Below are positions 1 to 12,000 of a stretch of 64,000 nucleotides of DNA, in pieces. Each line of letters begins with the position of its first letter. Position 1 is the first letter of the stretch. Below the pieces are notes generated by a model. It saw only the letters and a list, made by a program, of their open reading frames with translations, did no database searches and was not told the DNA's origin. Made by a program: the position numbers and the translations under genes. The stretch is from NCBI GenBank assembly GCA_965153355.1, contig OZ231128.1, positions 41,478,001 to 41,542,000 on the forward strand. The letters run 5' to 3'. The stretch is from Flaccisagitta enflata. Taxonomy: Eukaryota > Chaetognatha > Sagittoidea > Aphragmophora.

Positions 1-423
1 ATGTATCTTTTATAAATTGAACGTAAAATAACTTGTTTGATACGTATATATGATGACAACATATCATTTCAATGTTTCTGAATTAGTTTGGGTCTCAGGG
101 AGTTCAATTTACACTGTGAAACAGCGATACTTGAAATTTTTCTCACACCTTTTCTGAGCTCTAGTAATTTAGTTTATGAAAAACAAACAGAATCGGTACT
201 TAATATGCCGTTTTAGTTCATATGTCTTTATAGCATAAACTATGTAAAATTTGTGATCGAACGCCGTTGGCCGCGTCCAAATCGGCTAAGCAGCCTGGCG
301 CAGACAGCCTCGCATGAGTTAAAGTTAATTCGGCAAAAAATCTTCAAGGTTGTTGTTATGTTTCGGCGGCGCGAAATTGTGGTTGCTACAAATGCTGATC
401 AGAGGAAGATTTTTCTTCCTGTA
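1..423. other. AT-rich flank, nothing recognised
   Basis: Unique-looking AT-rich sequence. No convincing exon, RNA gene or repeat was seen before the first family-2 foldback element begins. Confidence 0.4.
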
Positions 424-1677
<1,254 letters not shown>

Positions 1678-1769
1678 AGATAATAACTGATAAAGTATAT
1701 GTTTCAGCATATCATTCGAATCGGCTTTTTATGAAGAATTCAAAAATGATAATGAATAAAAGCTGTGGT

Positions 1770-2290
1770 AATTATGCCCACAGACATGAAAATCATGACT
1801 ACACGACCCTAAAAGCGCCACCACAGACTCGATAATTGCGACCACAAACTCGATAATTACAACCACAGACCCGAAAATCGCAACCACGGACTCAGTGATC
1901 GTAACCACAGACTCAATAATTGCAACAACAGACTCCATAATCGCAACCGCACTCTGTAATTGCGATCACAGACTCGATTATTGCGATCATGCGACCAAAA
2001 TCTTGTAAACAGCGACCACAGACTAGATAACCACAACCGAAGACTTGATAATTGCGACCGCATACTCTACATTGGCGACCACAGACTTGATAAACACGAT
2101 CACAGGCCATCAACGCATCCACAAATTTAAAAATGGCGATCACAGACTCAAAAGTCGCGACCACGTATTTATTTTAGTTAAGACCACAGGCATTAAAATC
2201 ACAACTACAGATGCAAAATTCGCTGCCACACACTCGAACATTATGACCATAGACCCAAAATATCTGTCACAGACACTAAAATTGCGACCA
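1770..2290. repeat. Degenerate ~30-bp minisatellite
   Basis: Units of roughly 30 bp keep the core CGACCACAGACTC followed by GATAATTG, with many substitutions. About 15 units are visible. Open frames across it are consequences of the repeat and are not treated as genes. Confidence 0.7.
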
Positions 2291-2294
2291 GACT

Positions 2295-2776
2295 AAACAA
2301 GGTCAACAAACCTTAGTTGCGTGGTAATAAGGGTAATAAAGGTAATTAAGGTAATTAAGGTAATAAAGATAATGAAGATAACTAAGTACCTATATCTTCC
2401 TAAAATTACCCACATTTACCTACAACTACCTGTAAATACCTATAATTACCTACAATTACATTAAATTACCATAAATTATTATTTCCTATATTTTCTACAA
2501 TTACCTCAATTCATAGTCCGAGACAACCTTTCTGACTTACATGATACAGATTACTAAAATACCTATATTTACCTATAATTACCTAAGATTACCTAAAATC
2601 ACCTACAATTACCAAAAATTACCTATAATTACCTTTAATAACCTTCAACAACCTTTAAAACGACTATAAAGCCTATATTTCAAAAAAGTTACGGACAGAC
2701 CGACAGACCGACCGACCGACCGACCGACCGACCGACCGACATAGCGGCTTCTAGAGTCGCGTTCACGCGACTAAAA
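2295..2776 (-). mobile_element. Family-1 hairpin-ended element, minus copy with ACCTATAATT interior
   Basis: Read on the minus strand, the head is a hairpin AGTCGCGTGAACGCGACT followed by CTCTAGAAGCC and a GTCG/GTCC tract. The interior is an array of about 10 bp (GGTAATTAA and variants). The tail contains CACGCAACT and ends in TTGACCTTGTTT. The tail arm matches the head arm imperfectly (one C to T change). It lies back to back with the next copy, the two heads being about 35 bp apart. Confidence 0.7.
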
Positions 2777-2811
2777 ATTGCTACCACATATCACGACTTG
2801 GCTTTATTTTC

Positions 2812-4179
2812 TTTTTTTAGTCGCGTGCACGCGACTCTATGACCCACTCTGTCCGTCTGTCTGTCGGTCGGTCCGTCGGTCACACTTTGCTTTCGTTAGC
2901 TTTTTTTGTTGCTTTATGTTATTTTAAGTCATTTCAGGTCATTTTAAGTTATTCTGAGTCATTTTAAGTCCTTCTAAGTCATTCTAAGTCATTCCAAGTC
3001 ATTCTAAGTCACTTTAAGTCATTTTTTGACTTTTGAAGTTTTTGTTGTTTTATGTCATTTTAAGTCATTTTAAGTCATTTTAAGTTATTCAAAGTCATTC
3101 TAAGTCATCCTAAGTCATCCTAAGTCATCCTAAGTCATTCTAAGTCATTCTAAGTCATTCTTAGTCACTCAAAGTCTGGTTTAAATCTGGTTTAAGTCTG
3201 GTTTAAGTCTGGTTTAGGTCAGGTTTAAGTCTGGTTTATGTCTGATTCTGGTCTGGTTTATGTCTGGTTTAAGTCTGGTTTTAGTCTAGTATAAGTTTGG
3301 CTTAAGAGTTTAGTCATTTTTAGTCATTCTGAGTCACTAGAAGTCATTCTGAGTCTCTAGAAGTCATTCTGAGTCACTAGAAGTCATTCTGAGTCACTAT
3401 AAGTCAGTCCGAGTCTGTAAGGCTTAGCATTTTTTCGCCGTTTTATGTCTTTAAGTCATTTTTAGTCATTTTTAGTCATTCTAAGTCATTCTAAGTCAAT
3501 TTAGGTCATTTTTTTTTTGTGATTGCAGTTTTTGTCATTTTTTGTCATTTTACATCATTTTAAGTCATTTTAAAACTTTTTAAGTCATTTTTAGTCATTT
3601 TAAGTCATTCTTTGTCATTCTGAGTCACTATAAGTCATTCTGAGTCACTATAAGTCATTCCATTTTACATGGTTTAGATCTGATTTAAGTTTGGTTAAGG
3701 TCTGGTTTAAGTTTGGTTAAGATCTAGTTTAATTCTGGTTTAAGTCTGGTTTAAGTCTGGTTTAAGTCTGGTTTAGGTCTGGTTTAGGTCTGGTTTAAGT
3801 CTGGTTTGAGTCTAGTTTGAGTCTAGTTTGATTCTAGTTTGAGTCTGGCTTGAGTCTGGCTTGAGTCTGGCTTGAGTCTGGTTTGAGTCTGGTTTGAGTC
3901 TGGTTTGAGTCTGGTTTGAGTCTGGTTTGAGTCTGGTTTGAGTCTGGTTTGAGTCTGGTTTGAGTCTGGTTTGAGTCTGGTTTGAGTCTGGTTTAAGTCT
4001 GGTTTAAGTCTGGTTTAAGTCTGGTTTAAGTCTGGTTTAAGTCTGGTTTAAGTCTGGTTTAAGTCTGGTTTAAGTCTGGTTTAAGTCTGGATTAAGTCAA
4101 TAAAGGGATACAATAAGGAGTCAGGTCAATTCAGTTGCCATCGTCTCGCACGCGACTTAAAGGTGTTGGCCTTGTTTTC
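2812..4179 (+). mobile_element. Family-1 element with giant tandem interior
   Basis: The head hairpin AGTCGCGTGCACGCGACT (2819-2836) is followed by CTCTATGACCC and a GTCC/GTCT/GTCG tract. The tail arm GCACGCGACT (4149-4158) is an exact partner of the head arm and is followed by TTGGCCTTGTTTTC. Between them are two tandem arrays: AAGTCATTY units of about 9-10 bp, then AAGTCTGGTTT units of 11 bp. At about 1.37 kb this is roughly seven times longer than simple copies. It is the clearest case of an intact head and tail bracketing a replaced interior. Confidence 0.8.
3170..4100 (+). repeat. 11-bp minisatellite (AAGTCTGGTTT)n
   Basis: Long runs of an 11-bp unit AAGTCTGGTTT/GAGTCTGGTTT, nearly perfect from about 3730 to 4090, mixed with the related AAGTCATTY unit upstream. 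It forms the interior of the family-1 element that encloses it. Confidence 0.9.
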
Positions 4180-4187
4180 TTCCTCAC

Positions 4188-4530
4188 CCCTTTTCAATCT
4201 TTTCTATCCTTTCGTTCTTTTCGTTCTTTTCTTTCTTTTCTTTCTTTTCTTTCTTTTCTTTCTTTTCTTTCTTTTCTTTCTTTTCTTTCTTTTCTTTCTT
4301 TTCTTATCTTTCTTTTTTTTTATCTTTTTTTCTTTTTTTTCTTTTCTTTCTTTTCTTTCATCTCTTCCTTTTCTTTTCTTTCATCTCTTCCTTTTCTTTT
4401 CTTTCTTTCTTTTCTTTCGTTTCTTTCTCTTCTTTCTCTTCTTTCGCTTCTCATTCTTTCCTTTCTCTTCTTTCTTTTCTTTCTCTTCTTTTTTCTTTCA
4501 TTTTCTTTTCATTCTTTTCATACTTTTCTT
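4188..4530 (+). repeat. Pyrimidine tract (TTTTC)n
   Basis: An imperfect array of about 340 bp of TTTTC and TTTCT units directly downstream of a family-1 tail. It is almost purely T and C on this strand. The F/S/L-rich open frames are artefacts. Confidence 0.9.
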
Positions 4531-4657
4531 TTAAGGTAGGTATAAGTGCGCCAACGCACGTCTTTTGCTGGCTGTGTCCGTCAGTTCGTTGGTCGGTAAC
4601 GCGAACGTTAGACAATTTACAGGGTACACCTTAATGGCCAACTTGGCCTTGTTTTCT
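4531..4657 (+). mobile_element. Family-1 element, subtype D (short)
   Basis: The head hairpin AAGTGCGCCAACGCACGTC is followed by TGGCTGTGTCCGTC and AACGCGAACGTTAGAC. The tail GGCCAACTTGGCC (a 4-bp stem hairpin) is followed by TTGTTTTC. The tail arm is degraded. The TTGTTTTC tail touches the head of the next copy without spacer. Confidence 0.7.
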
Positions 4658-4800
4658 TTTTAGTCGCGGACAAGTGACTCTACACCTTGCTGTGTCGGTC
4701 GGTAGGTAACAAATATCATTGAATTGCGAGCGATTATTTCATTATGTCTTTTTATGACCCCTGCCCAACTATCCACGACTAGATTGCCGTGTATCCTTCC
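4655..4800 (+). mobile_element. Family-1 element, subtype A, joined to its neighbours
   Basis: The head TTTTTAGTCGCGGACAAGTG is followed by ACTCTACACCTTGCTGTG and a GTCGGTCGGTAG tract. The tail ATCCACGACT, then GATTGCCGTGTATCC, is a slightly decayed version of the subtype-A end. The copy begins directly after the TTGTTTTC tail of the preceding element, and its own end merges into a family-2 element. Confidence 0.75.
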
Positions 4801-5384
4801 TTTTTGGGCAGCGGCCCCAAAGGGCCAATGTCCTGTAGAACGCAGGGGGGAATTTCGAGACGTCCGTCCGTCCGTCCGTCCTTCCGTCCGTCCGTCCCCC
4901 CCCCCCCCCGTTGAGCATCAAGGCTTAAAACTAGCCCTCCCGGGCCTCAAATTAGCTCTCCAGGGCCTCAAATTAGCCCTCTTGAGCCTCAAATTAGCCC
5001 TCCCAAGCCTCAAATCAGCCCTCATAACTTGAAATTAGCCTCCCCCATGCCTCAAATCCACCCTCCAGACCTCAAATCTGCCCTCCAGACCTTCAATCAG
5101 CCTTACAGGCATCAAATCAGCCCTGCAAACCTCAAATCTGCTCTTCAAGCCTTGATTCTGCCCTCCAGCCCAGAGATATGCCCCCAGTGGCCTGAATCAG
5201 CCATCTAAAAGCTGAAATATGCCCCCTCAGGACGGACGGACGTCTCGAAATTCCCCCCTGTGTTCTACAGGACATCGGCCCTTTGGGGCCGCTGCCCTGC
5301 TCTCACTCCACCTCTTCACTGGATCACTACCAGCAGGGCATCGGGTACCGCTGACCATGTGCGATCCTTGGATGACTAGTTTTC
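4798..5384 (+). mobile_element. Family-2 foldback element, copy 2 (best preserved)
   Basis: The left arm starts CCTTTTTGGGCAGCGGCCCC and continues through AATGTCCTGTAGAACGCAGG and AATTTCGAGACGTCCGTCC. The right arm (about 5226-5305) is its inverted copy over roughly 70 bp, through AATTCCCCCCTGTGTTC to GGGGCCGCTGCCC. The interior is a tandem array of about 20 bp with GCCCTCC and CTCAAAT. The 3' tail reads CATCGGGTACCGCTGACC, then the hairpin ATCCTTGGAT, then GACTAGTTTTC. A family-1 copy follows at once. Confidence 0.8.
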
Positions 5385-5387
5385 TAG

Positions 5388-5556
5388 TTTTTAGTCACGG
5401 ACTAGCGACTCTATAAGAGGCTTTGTCCGTCCGTCGGTTGGTTGGTTGGTCGGTTGGTTGGTCCGTGGTGATGGAGTCGGAAAGTGGGAAAACACGCATT
5501 TCCGCCCCTGCCCACCCGTCCGCGACTCGTATTGGCCGTGTATCCGGCCTTGTTCT
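5388..5556 (+). mobile_element. Family-1 element, subtype B
   Basis: The head AGTCACGGACTAGCGACT is followed by CTATAAGAGGCTTTGTCCG and a GTCGGTTG tract. The body contains GTGGGAAAACACGCATTTCC. The tail arm GTCCGCGACT is followed by the hairpin GGCCGTGTATCCGGCC and TTGTTCTTTTC. It directly follows a family-2 tail. Confidence 0.85.
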
Positions 5557-5648
5557 TTTCTTTTTTTCTAGTCTTTTTTTCTTTCTTTTCTTCCGTTTGT
5601 TTCATTTGTTTTATTCCTTTCTCATTCTTCTTTTCTTTCTTACTTTAC

Positions 5649-5745
5649 ATTTTTAGATGCGTCCACGCATCTCTTTAAAAGGCTTTGTCCATCCGTTGGT
5701 CCGTCGGTCCGTCCGTCGGTGTGTCACACTAGAGTTGAAAACGAT
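5649..5745 (+). mobile_element. Family-1 element, subtype F, 3'-truncated
   Basis: The head hairpin AGATGCGTCCACGCATCT is followed by CTTTAAAAGGCTTTGTCC and GTCC/GTCG units. No tail is found before the GA array at 5810. This subtype has a different head arm (ATGCGTCC) from its neighbours, yet the hairpin is perfectly paired. Confidence 0.7.
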
Positions 5746-5807
5746 AGCAAACAATCGCAAAGTCGATTTCATCATTTCAGGTTCTGATAATTGGCTGATG
5801 CAATGTT

Positions 5808-5809
<2 letters not shown>

Positions 5810-5860
<51 letters not shown>
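5810..5860 (+). repeat. (GA)n microsatellite
   Basis: A pure AG/GA dinucleotide array of about 50 bp. Confidence 0.95.
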
Positions 5861-5863
<3 letters not shown>

Positions 5864-7007
5864 GCTTAGAATTTAGTAAGAATGTCATTTACAAGCTAAG
5901 CCGCATGTGGACACATCGTTGTACCCCCGGGGTACTTGTTTTTATTCAAGTGTTCTTTTCTTTGTTTCTTTGTTCCCTGTTACTTTCTTTTTAATTCTTT
6001 CCTGCCGAAAGAAAATCGCATCATTGAATTTTATCAAAATAGTTTACCCGCCAAGTTTAACACCTCTCAACATACATGAGCAAACGGTAACCAGCTACTG
6101 CCCAATAGGGAACAGGAAATTTCTTAGCCAGAAAACATAACAACTTAGAATCACCTGGTAAAAAAGCACCAAAGAAGAGCCACCTGAGCTCAAAATCACA
6201 ATCGACGACGGACAAAAAAGTGAAAAAAAAATCAACTTCCCACCTTTTCCCACCCAAATGAATAAAACGACAACAAATAAAAGAGCTCAACCTGAAGCCT
6301 TAATTCGAAATATTTTGAGCCAGTTTGAGCGTTGCACGAAACCGATCGGAAGAAGTTTTTCGTCGGACTAAAAACTTGATAATGGCTAACTGCTTTGGCA
6401 AAACTCTTTAGGGATCATAATGATAGAAAGCGCGACAAATTTAACGTCAGGTACACCAGGTTTGGTATCTTAGCTATCTACGGTTAAGGCGGGAGAAAAA
6501 AAAGACAATGAGCTGGTCCCCTTTTTATGCTTCTCCGAAGTTAATCATAATTTGTCCGAAAAGTGTGCATGACGGTGTAGGATGTGTCTCTTGAGTGTCA
6601 TAGTGATTTCGCGATGAAAAACGACCCTAATGATGGAATCGTCATATCGTTGTCACCATTCTACCATAGATAACAAAAATCACGGGAAAAAAATAAGTGT
6701 GCTGTGGGAGGAACAGCACAAAAGCAAAGCGCTCGCGCGCGCAAAAAAAAAAAGGAAATAATAAAACATGAATCATAACACAAACAAAAGGAGAAAATGA
6801 AAGAAGGGCGCACTCGTGGACACATGATTGCTGCCATCTGTTGTTCACGTCACCGAAACGACTAATGCCACCTTTTGCCCGCGTTTTTATATGGATTAAT
6901 TTTCGTCTGGGGAAAAGACCAAAGAGCATCGAGCATCGAGCATCTTCATCCTGTCTTCCCTCATTTTTTTTTCTTGCGACCTCGAAGTTTCAGAGCGTTA
7001 CATAGAG
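5861..7007. other. Unannotated interval
   Basis: Ordinary-looking sequence with short open frames only. A near-palindrome GTACCCCCGGGGTAC lies at about 5921-5935. No gene, RNA or mobile element was recognised. Confidence 0.4.
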
Positions 7008-7078
<71 letters not shown>

Positions 7079-7104
7079 GCTGTTGTTGTTGTTGTTGTTG
7101 TTGT
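7008..7104 (+). repeat. (TTG)n microsatellite
   Basis: About 32 TTG triplets with a single interruption. Confidence 0.95.
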
Positions 7105-7563
7105 AATTCATGAAATGGTGGATGGAAATTAAATGGATTCTATGACTGCTTTTAAGAAAGCATAAGCTACACAGTTATGTGCTTCTAAATGTTTAAAATT
7201 TTTTGTACAATGATCAAATACTCACGTCATGACTTATGAAAAGGGCCTCCATGAGAAGAGGTGCCTCGATTTAGCATTTACACATGACTGTGGAACAAGG
7301 ATAAAGTTCAGAGGTTGGATAACAGAATAAGTGGTTGATGAAGTTGGTCTCAGCAAACGGATTGGCGCAGCCGACTTATTGCTTCTCTTTGAGCCTTGAA
7401 AGGTTTTGGGGGAGATTTGCCACTCATCTGAAAGTAGGAAAAAAAGCTTTGCCTTCTGACCTTCCCCCGATCTCATCATTGATTGAATCTTCAGCGGTTT
7501 TTTCCCCTGAACTTCGATCATTTCTTTCCCCATGGCTTCAGAGTGGGCGGTTTTGTAAATGTA

Positions 7564-7598
7564 AGTGTGTGTGTAGGTAGGTGTGTGTGTGTGTGCGT

Positions 7599-7683
<85 letters not shown>

Positions 7684-7688
7684 TGTGT
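7564..7688 (+). repeat. (GT)n microsatellite
   Basis: A GT array of about 120 bp with a short GTGTGC variant segment near its 5' end. It lies about 30 bp upstream of a family-2 left end. Confidence 0.95.
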
Positions 7689-7719
7689 TTTTATGTGTCT
7701 GTCTCTGTGTGTTTTGGTT

Positions 7720-8222
7720 CCTTTTTGGGCAGCGGCCCCAAAGGGGTGAATTTCCAGACGTCCATCTGTATGTCCATCCATACATACGTCCGTCCCCCCC
7801 AAGAGTCTACTCAGGTCCCTTTAGGGCCTCAAATCAGCCCTCTCAGGCCCCAAATCAGCCCTCTTAAACCCCAAATCAACCCTCTCAGATCAGATATTAG
7901 CCCTCCTAAGCCTAAAATCAATCCTCTTAGATTCAGAATTCACTCACAGGCCCAAAATCAGCCCACTCAGGCCCATATTCAACCCTCTCAGGCCCCAAAT
8001 CAGCCCTCAAGTTTTCCTTCTCAGGTCTTTAAGATGCCCATGTCCCTGATTTTATATACGCCTCTGGACTCCTGCTCCAAGCAATTAAATGCCCTCAAAT
8101 GTGTCCTTTCAGGACAGTAGGAAATTCAACCCTGTGTCCCCCTCTCACTTCACTCCAGCTCATTACTACAGCAGGGCATCGGGTACCGCTGACCATGTGC
8201 GATCCTTGGATGACTGGTTCTT
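7720..8222 (+). mobile_element. Family-2 foldback element, copy 3
   Basis: Starts CCTTTTTGGGCAGCGGCCCC, with GTGAATTTCCAGACGTCC in the left arm and a shortened right arm (GGAAATTCAACCCTGTG). The interior consists of units of about 20 bp with CTCAAATCAGCCCTC. The 3' tail CATCGGGTACCGCTGACC, hairpin ATCCTTGGAT and GACTGGTTC match the copy at 4798. A subtype-C family-1 copy follows 12 bp later. Confidence 0.8.
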
Positions 8223-8233
8223 CCATTCCTTTC

Positions 8234-8453
8234 TCTTTTAGTCGCGTGCACGTGACTCTATAACCCGCTTTGTCTGTTGGTTGGTCAGTCTGTCTTATGG
8301 TCAGTCGGTCGATCGGTCTGCTAAGCTTTGCTTTTTTGCGTTTACGGGTCGTTTTCGCACTAATGTTCCCGCCCAAATATTTGACAAACTTTTTTCATCG
8401 CCACCCCTGCCCACCCGCACACGACTTGGGAACCCGTGTATTCGGCCTTGTTT
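8234..8453 (+). mobile_element. Family-1 element, subtype C
   Basis: The head AGTCGCGTGCACGTGACT is followed by CTATAACCCGCTTTGTC and GTTGGTC units. The body has GCCCAAATATTTGACAAAC. The tail arm GCACACGACT is followed by GTGTATTCGGCCTTGTTTC. Head and tail arms still pair, with one difference. Confidence 0.8.
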
Positions 8454-9157
8454 CGACCGAATGAAAAAGAAATGAAAAAGAATGGAATGACTGAATAAAT
8501 GCCTATGGTGAGCCCCTAACATCTCTTTTTTTGTTTCGCCTTCGGGCTATTATTTTTCGCCGACCCAAATTGCCGGTCGAAATTGCCGGTTGAAATTGCC
8601 GGTGGCTCCTCGAGGTTTCTCTCTGGACGTGTTCCAAAACAAAACGCGGAACGAGAACGAAACAAGGCCAACCTCTTCACGGCGAAGCTCATCACCTGGA
8701 TTAAGTTAAGGTTGGATCGGACTTAACCGCCATAGTTGGTTCTGTAAAGAATCGCTTTCCTGTTTTTACATACGCTTACACGAATGGACATGTTCGGATT
8801 CGGGTATTTAATACAGAGTAAACGGACGGACCCAAGGACAGACAACCATCAATGAGGTTTATGCTTCATAAAGTTGCGATGACGCATCTTAAAACGCGCA
8901 TGTGTGATTTGCTGAAGACAAAGATCGTTCGCTCGCTCGCGTTCTTTAACGATCCTTAGATGCCCGCCAGAAATACACAAAAGAGAACAACAACAGGGGA
9001 GACTGCTAGAATCCATTATTCAAAGGCCAGAGAATGTTGGTTAAGTATAATGAGATATAATAATGATTTAAAGCGATCGTGGTGCAACGGACTGTGACGT
9101 GATGCTGTACGCTTCTCTTTGCCGCTGAACCGTCCGAATATCATTAGGTAGAAGATG
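8454..9157. other. Unannotated interval
   Basis: Mixed sequence including three short repeats of AATTGCCGGT at about 8568-8605. No gene or complete mobile element was recognised. Confidence 0.35.
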
Positions 9158-9355
9158 TTTTTTAGTCGCGTGCTACGCGACTCTACAGTCTACACCCCGC
9201 TTTATCTATCCGTATGTCGGTCCGTCGGTCCACCCGTCACACCTTACTTTTTTTTTTGCGGTCTTTGGCCTCACCGCTCCTGCCCAAATGCTCTAGTGAC
9301 CTCAAATACGGCCCCTGTCCTCATGCATGCGACTGGGGTAGCCGTGCCTTGTTTT
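9158..9355 (+). mobile_element. Family-1 element, subtype C, decayed end
   Basis: The head AGTCGCGTGCTACGCGACT is followed by CTACACCCCGCTTTATC and GTCGGTCC units. The body contains GGTCTTTGGCCTCACCGC and GCCCAAATG. The tail arm GCATGCGACT is followed by GGGGTAGCCGTGCCTTGTTTT, in which most of the second hairpin has been deleted. Confidence 0.8.
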
Positions 9356-9740
9356 AAGGCAACGTTGAAGTTTCCATCAACGAATGTTCCTTTTGTTTGC
9401 CTTTATCAATGGAGTTCATAAGTAGCAACAATCCCTACTCGATGCAGATGTCCAAAAGTAAACCGTGGCAACATGTACCGATTTTTTTGTGTGTACAATG
9501 CCTTGTTAGAAAGGCTTGTATAAATAACTTCAGCTCGTTGAAATTCTCTCTTTCCCACAACGTCTGTATTGTTAATTTGTTACAATGAGGTCGCATTTGT
9601 TCTTGGCTTGCGCGGCAGAGAGTGGAAACAATCAAATCCAATTAAGAGTCTTGTTACGCCAATGAATTTCAAATTTCTATCGGGTCAGCAAAAAAAGAAG
9701 TCGAATAGCGAGAAGACGACCGAAGCACGGGATAGCACAA

Positions 9741-9748
9741 AAACAACG

Positions 9749-9839
<91 letters not shown>

Positions 9840-9874
9840 CGACGACGACGACGACGACGACGACAACGACAACG

Positions 9875-9908
<34 letters not shown>

Positions 9909-9951
9909 CGACAACGACGACAACAACGACAACAACGACAACAACAACAAG
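9741..9951 (+). repeat. (CAA)n/(CGA)n compound microsatellite
   Basis: About 70 triplets, mostly AAC/CAA with a central block of ACG triplets. The Thr, Val, Cys and Leu homopolymer frames across it are artefacts. Confidence 0.95.
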
Positions 9952-10151
9952 CAACTACGACGACCTTGATGACAACGATGACAACGACGGCGCGAACAAC
10001 AACGAAAAAGCAAACCAGCGGAAGCCTTAATAACCTTGAGTTAGGCTTTGGCAGCAACATCATCAACAATAACACTCGAGCCCGAGGACGAGGTGTTGCT
10101 GTCGTAATGAAAACAATTTTTCTTCTTCTTTTCTGCTCTTTTTCTACTTTC

Positions 10152-10284
10152 TTTTTTTATTTGCGACAAAGCAACTCTATATCTGACTGTGTCCGTTGGT
10201 CTGTTGGTTGGTCTGTTGATCGGGTAACGCATTCGTCCGACGATCCACACGTCACTCCTTATTGGCCTACTTGGCCTTGTTTTC
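10152..10284 (+). mobile_element. Family-1 element, subtype D
   Basis: The head TTTGCGACAAAGCAACT is followed by CTATATCTGACTGTGTCC, GTTGGTC units and AACGCATTCGTCCGAC. The tail ends with the hairpin GGCCTACTTGGCC and TTGTTTTC. The next bases (AGGTGCGTCGACGTTGCGAG) resemble another decayed head, so this may be a further head-to-tail junction. Confidence 0.7.
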
Positions 10285-10796
10285 AGGTGCGTCGACGTTG
10301 CGAGAATAACACGTGGTTTCGTTTGTCCTTCCTTGTCTGTCCGTTCATTTTGTCACAACTGAGCTAATTGTCATTCACCGGACAAAACTCTCTCAAATGC
10401 ATTAGCAAATCCCATGCCAAGCCAAATGTGCTTGCTTTTCACGTTTCGCATCGCGATACATCGGGTCGTATCATCGTACTATTATACTATTTCATCGTGA
10501 TGCATTCAGTATCTTTTTTTTTCTGAATTCGAAACAAATACAAACCGCATCTTTCTTTTTTTTTCCATTCCCTTAGAGGGTGATTTGCTAGGCATTTTCC
10601 CATGAGGACGTATTAGTCATTTTTTTTTTTTTTTTTTTTTTTTTTGCAAAGTGCGTTTTCTTTTTTGAGTTTTGAGAAGGACATCAACGAGTTGGAACCA
10701 AAATGAGGCTGTCTCTCTTAAAGACTTGAACCACGCCTCATATTCAAAAGAACCGCAACTTGAAAACATGTACCATCACCCTACAGCCGCCTCGTT
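10285..10796. other. Unannotated interval with a poly(T) run
   Basis: No gene seen. Contains a possible decayed family-1 head at 10285-10345 and a poly(T) tract at about 10620-10645. Confidence 0.4.
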
Positions 10797-11281
10797 AAAA
10801 AAAACAAGGCCAAGTAGGCCAACGATGCGTCCTCTTTAGATGAATATTTTTCATGAGTGAATTTGTTTTTATGAATGAATAAATACGAATATATTATCGT
10901 CGGAATACGAATGAATACGAATGAATGAATATTGCGTCCTCTTTAAATGAATATTTTTCATGAGTGAATTTGTTTTTATGAATGAATGAATACGAATATA
11001 TTATCGTCGGAATTGGCCCCCAATAATGTTTTCATGAATGCATGTTTTATTTATGAATGAAGGTCATTTATGAATGAATCAATGATTTAATGAATGAATT
11101 ACTTATTGTGTGTTACTTTTACTGGGTCAAAACCACTTTACTGTTGAAAGATGTATGATTTTGATGTTTTTTATGAATGTGTTACCGACAGACCGACCAA
11201 CCAACCAACCAACCAACCAACCAACCAACCAACCAACCAACCGACGGACACAGCCTATCATAGAGATGCGAGGACGCATCT
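10797..11281 (-). mobile_element. Family-1 element, subtype F, with ATTCATTC interior
   Basis: On the minus strand the head is AGATGCGTCCTCGCATCT, then CTATGATAGGCTGTGTCC and a long GTTG tract. The tail arm is GGACGCATCG, then the hairpin GGCCTACTTGGCC and TTGTTTTTT. Head and tail arms are perfect partners although this arm differs completely from subtype A. The interior is ATTCATTC-rich with a direct duplication of about 100 bp (10824-10930 and 10933-11015). Confidence 0.85.
11190..11242 (+). repeat. (AACC)n tetranucleotide array
   Basis: About 13 AACC units (GGTT on the minus strand). It is the tetranucleotide tract of the minus-strand family-1 copy that spans it. Confidence 0.95.
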
Positions 11282-11440
11282 AACAAGGCCTGATACACGG
11301 CAATCCAGACGCGGATGGTCGGGCAGGGGCAGTACCGCAAAAACCGCTTGGAATTCAGAAATGTGACCAACGAAAGGACCGACAGACCGACGGACCGACC
11401 AACACAGCAAGGTGTAGAGTCGCATGTCCGCGACTAAAAA
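11282..11440 (-). mobile_element. Family-1 element, subtype A, abutting its neighbour
   Basis: On the minus strand the head is AGTCGCGGACATGCGACT, then CTACACCTTGCTGTGTTGG. The tail is ATCCGCGTCTGG, then ATTGCCGTGTATCAGGCC and TTGTT. The tail TTGTT touches the head AGATGCG of the subtype-F copy, a second head-to-tail junction with no spacer. Confidence 0.85.
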
Positions 11441-11571
11441 ACGCGTCTTCTCTTACGAGCGAGAATATCTATACCCACTGAAACACCACTCCAAAATGGC
11501 ACTTTGCGAACGCATACTCGTTTCTCTGTTTACAAGAACGGGTGTTCCTGAGTACTCGTTCATTTGATTTT

Positions 11572-11640
11572 ATAGTCGGTTGGTCGGTTGATCGGTTGGT
11601 CCGTCTGTCCGTCACGCGAACGTTAAAATTGTGCAAAACA
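11572..11640 (+). mobile_element. Family-1 head fragment, subtype D-like
   Basis: TATAGTCGGTTGGTCGG is followed by CGTCACGCGAACGTTAAA, matching the body of the subtype-D copy at 4531. No head hairpin is visible. A subtype-D-like tail (GGCCATAACTTGGCCTTGAT) occurs at about 11978-11997, so the two may be ends of one element interrupted by the copy at 11698. Confidence 0.4.
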
Positions 11641-11697
11641 GACGATTCCGATGTCTTTCTTTTACCTTTAACGACTTCCCACTCTCATGCATTAATT

Positions 11698-11888
11698 TAT
11701 TAGTCGCGTGCTACGCGACTCTACACCCCGCTTTGTCAGTCCGTCCGTCCGTCGGTCCGTCCGTCGGTCCCTCCGTCGGTCCGTCCGTCCGTCACCCTTT
11801 CCTTTTTTGGGGTTTTTGGGATTTTTGGCTTCACCGCTCCTGCCCAAATGATCTGGTGACCTGGTAGCCGTGTATCCGGCCTTGTTTA
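11698..11888 (+). mobile_element. Family-1 element, subtype C, tail arm deleted
   Basis: The head AGTCGCGTGCTACGCGACT is followed by CTACACCCCGCTTTGTC and a long GTCC/GTCG tract. The body has GGCTTCACCGCTCCTGCCC. The sequence then passes from GTGACC straight to TGGTAGCCGTGTATCCGGCC and TTGTTT, so the expected GCACGCGACT arm is missing. Confidence 0.8.
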
Positions 11889-11969
11889 TTCATACATTGT
11901 TTTTTACATTCATTCTATACGTTCATTTATCAAAAATAAACGTTCGTTCATTCATTCTTAATCATCAAG

Positions 11970-12000
11970 GCGCCCATATTGGCCATAACTTGGCCTTGAT
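11970..12000 (+). mobile_element. Family-1 solo tail, subtype D-like
   Basis: AAGGCGCCCATATTGGCC, then ATAACTTGGCCTTGATA, which is the conserved end hairpin plus tail with no adjacent head. Confidence 0.4.

Noticed and set aside
2812-4179. CRISPR-like array
   Set aside because: The short units are directly tandem without spacers and lie in an animal genome. This is a minisatellite inside a mobile element.
5921-5935. Palindrome GTACCCCCGGGGTAC as a regulatory site
   Set aside because: Short palindromes of this size occur by chance in a 64-kb window, and there is no gene context.
7335-8120. Frames of 80-180 codons across the GT array and the element at 7720
   Set aside because: They join microsatellite, element arms and tandem interior, with no recognisable motif.
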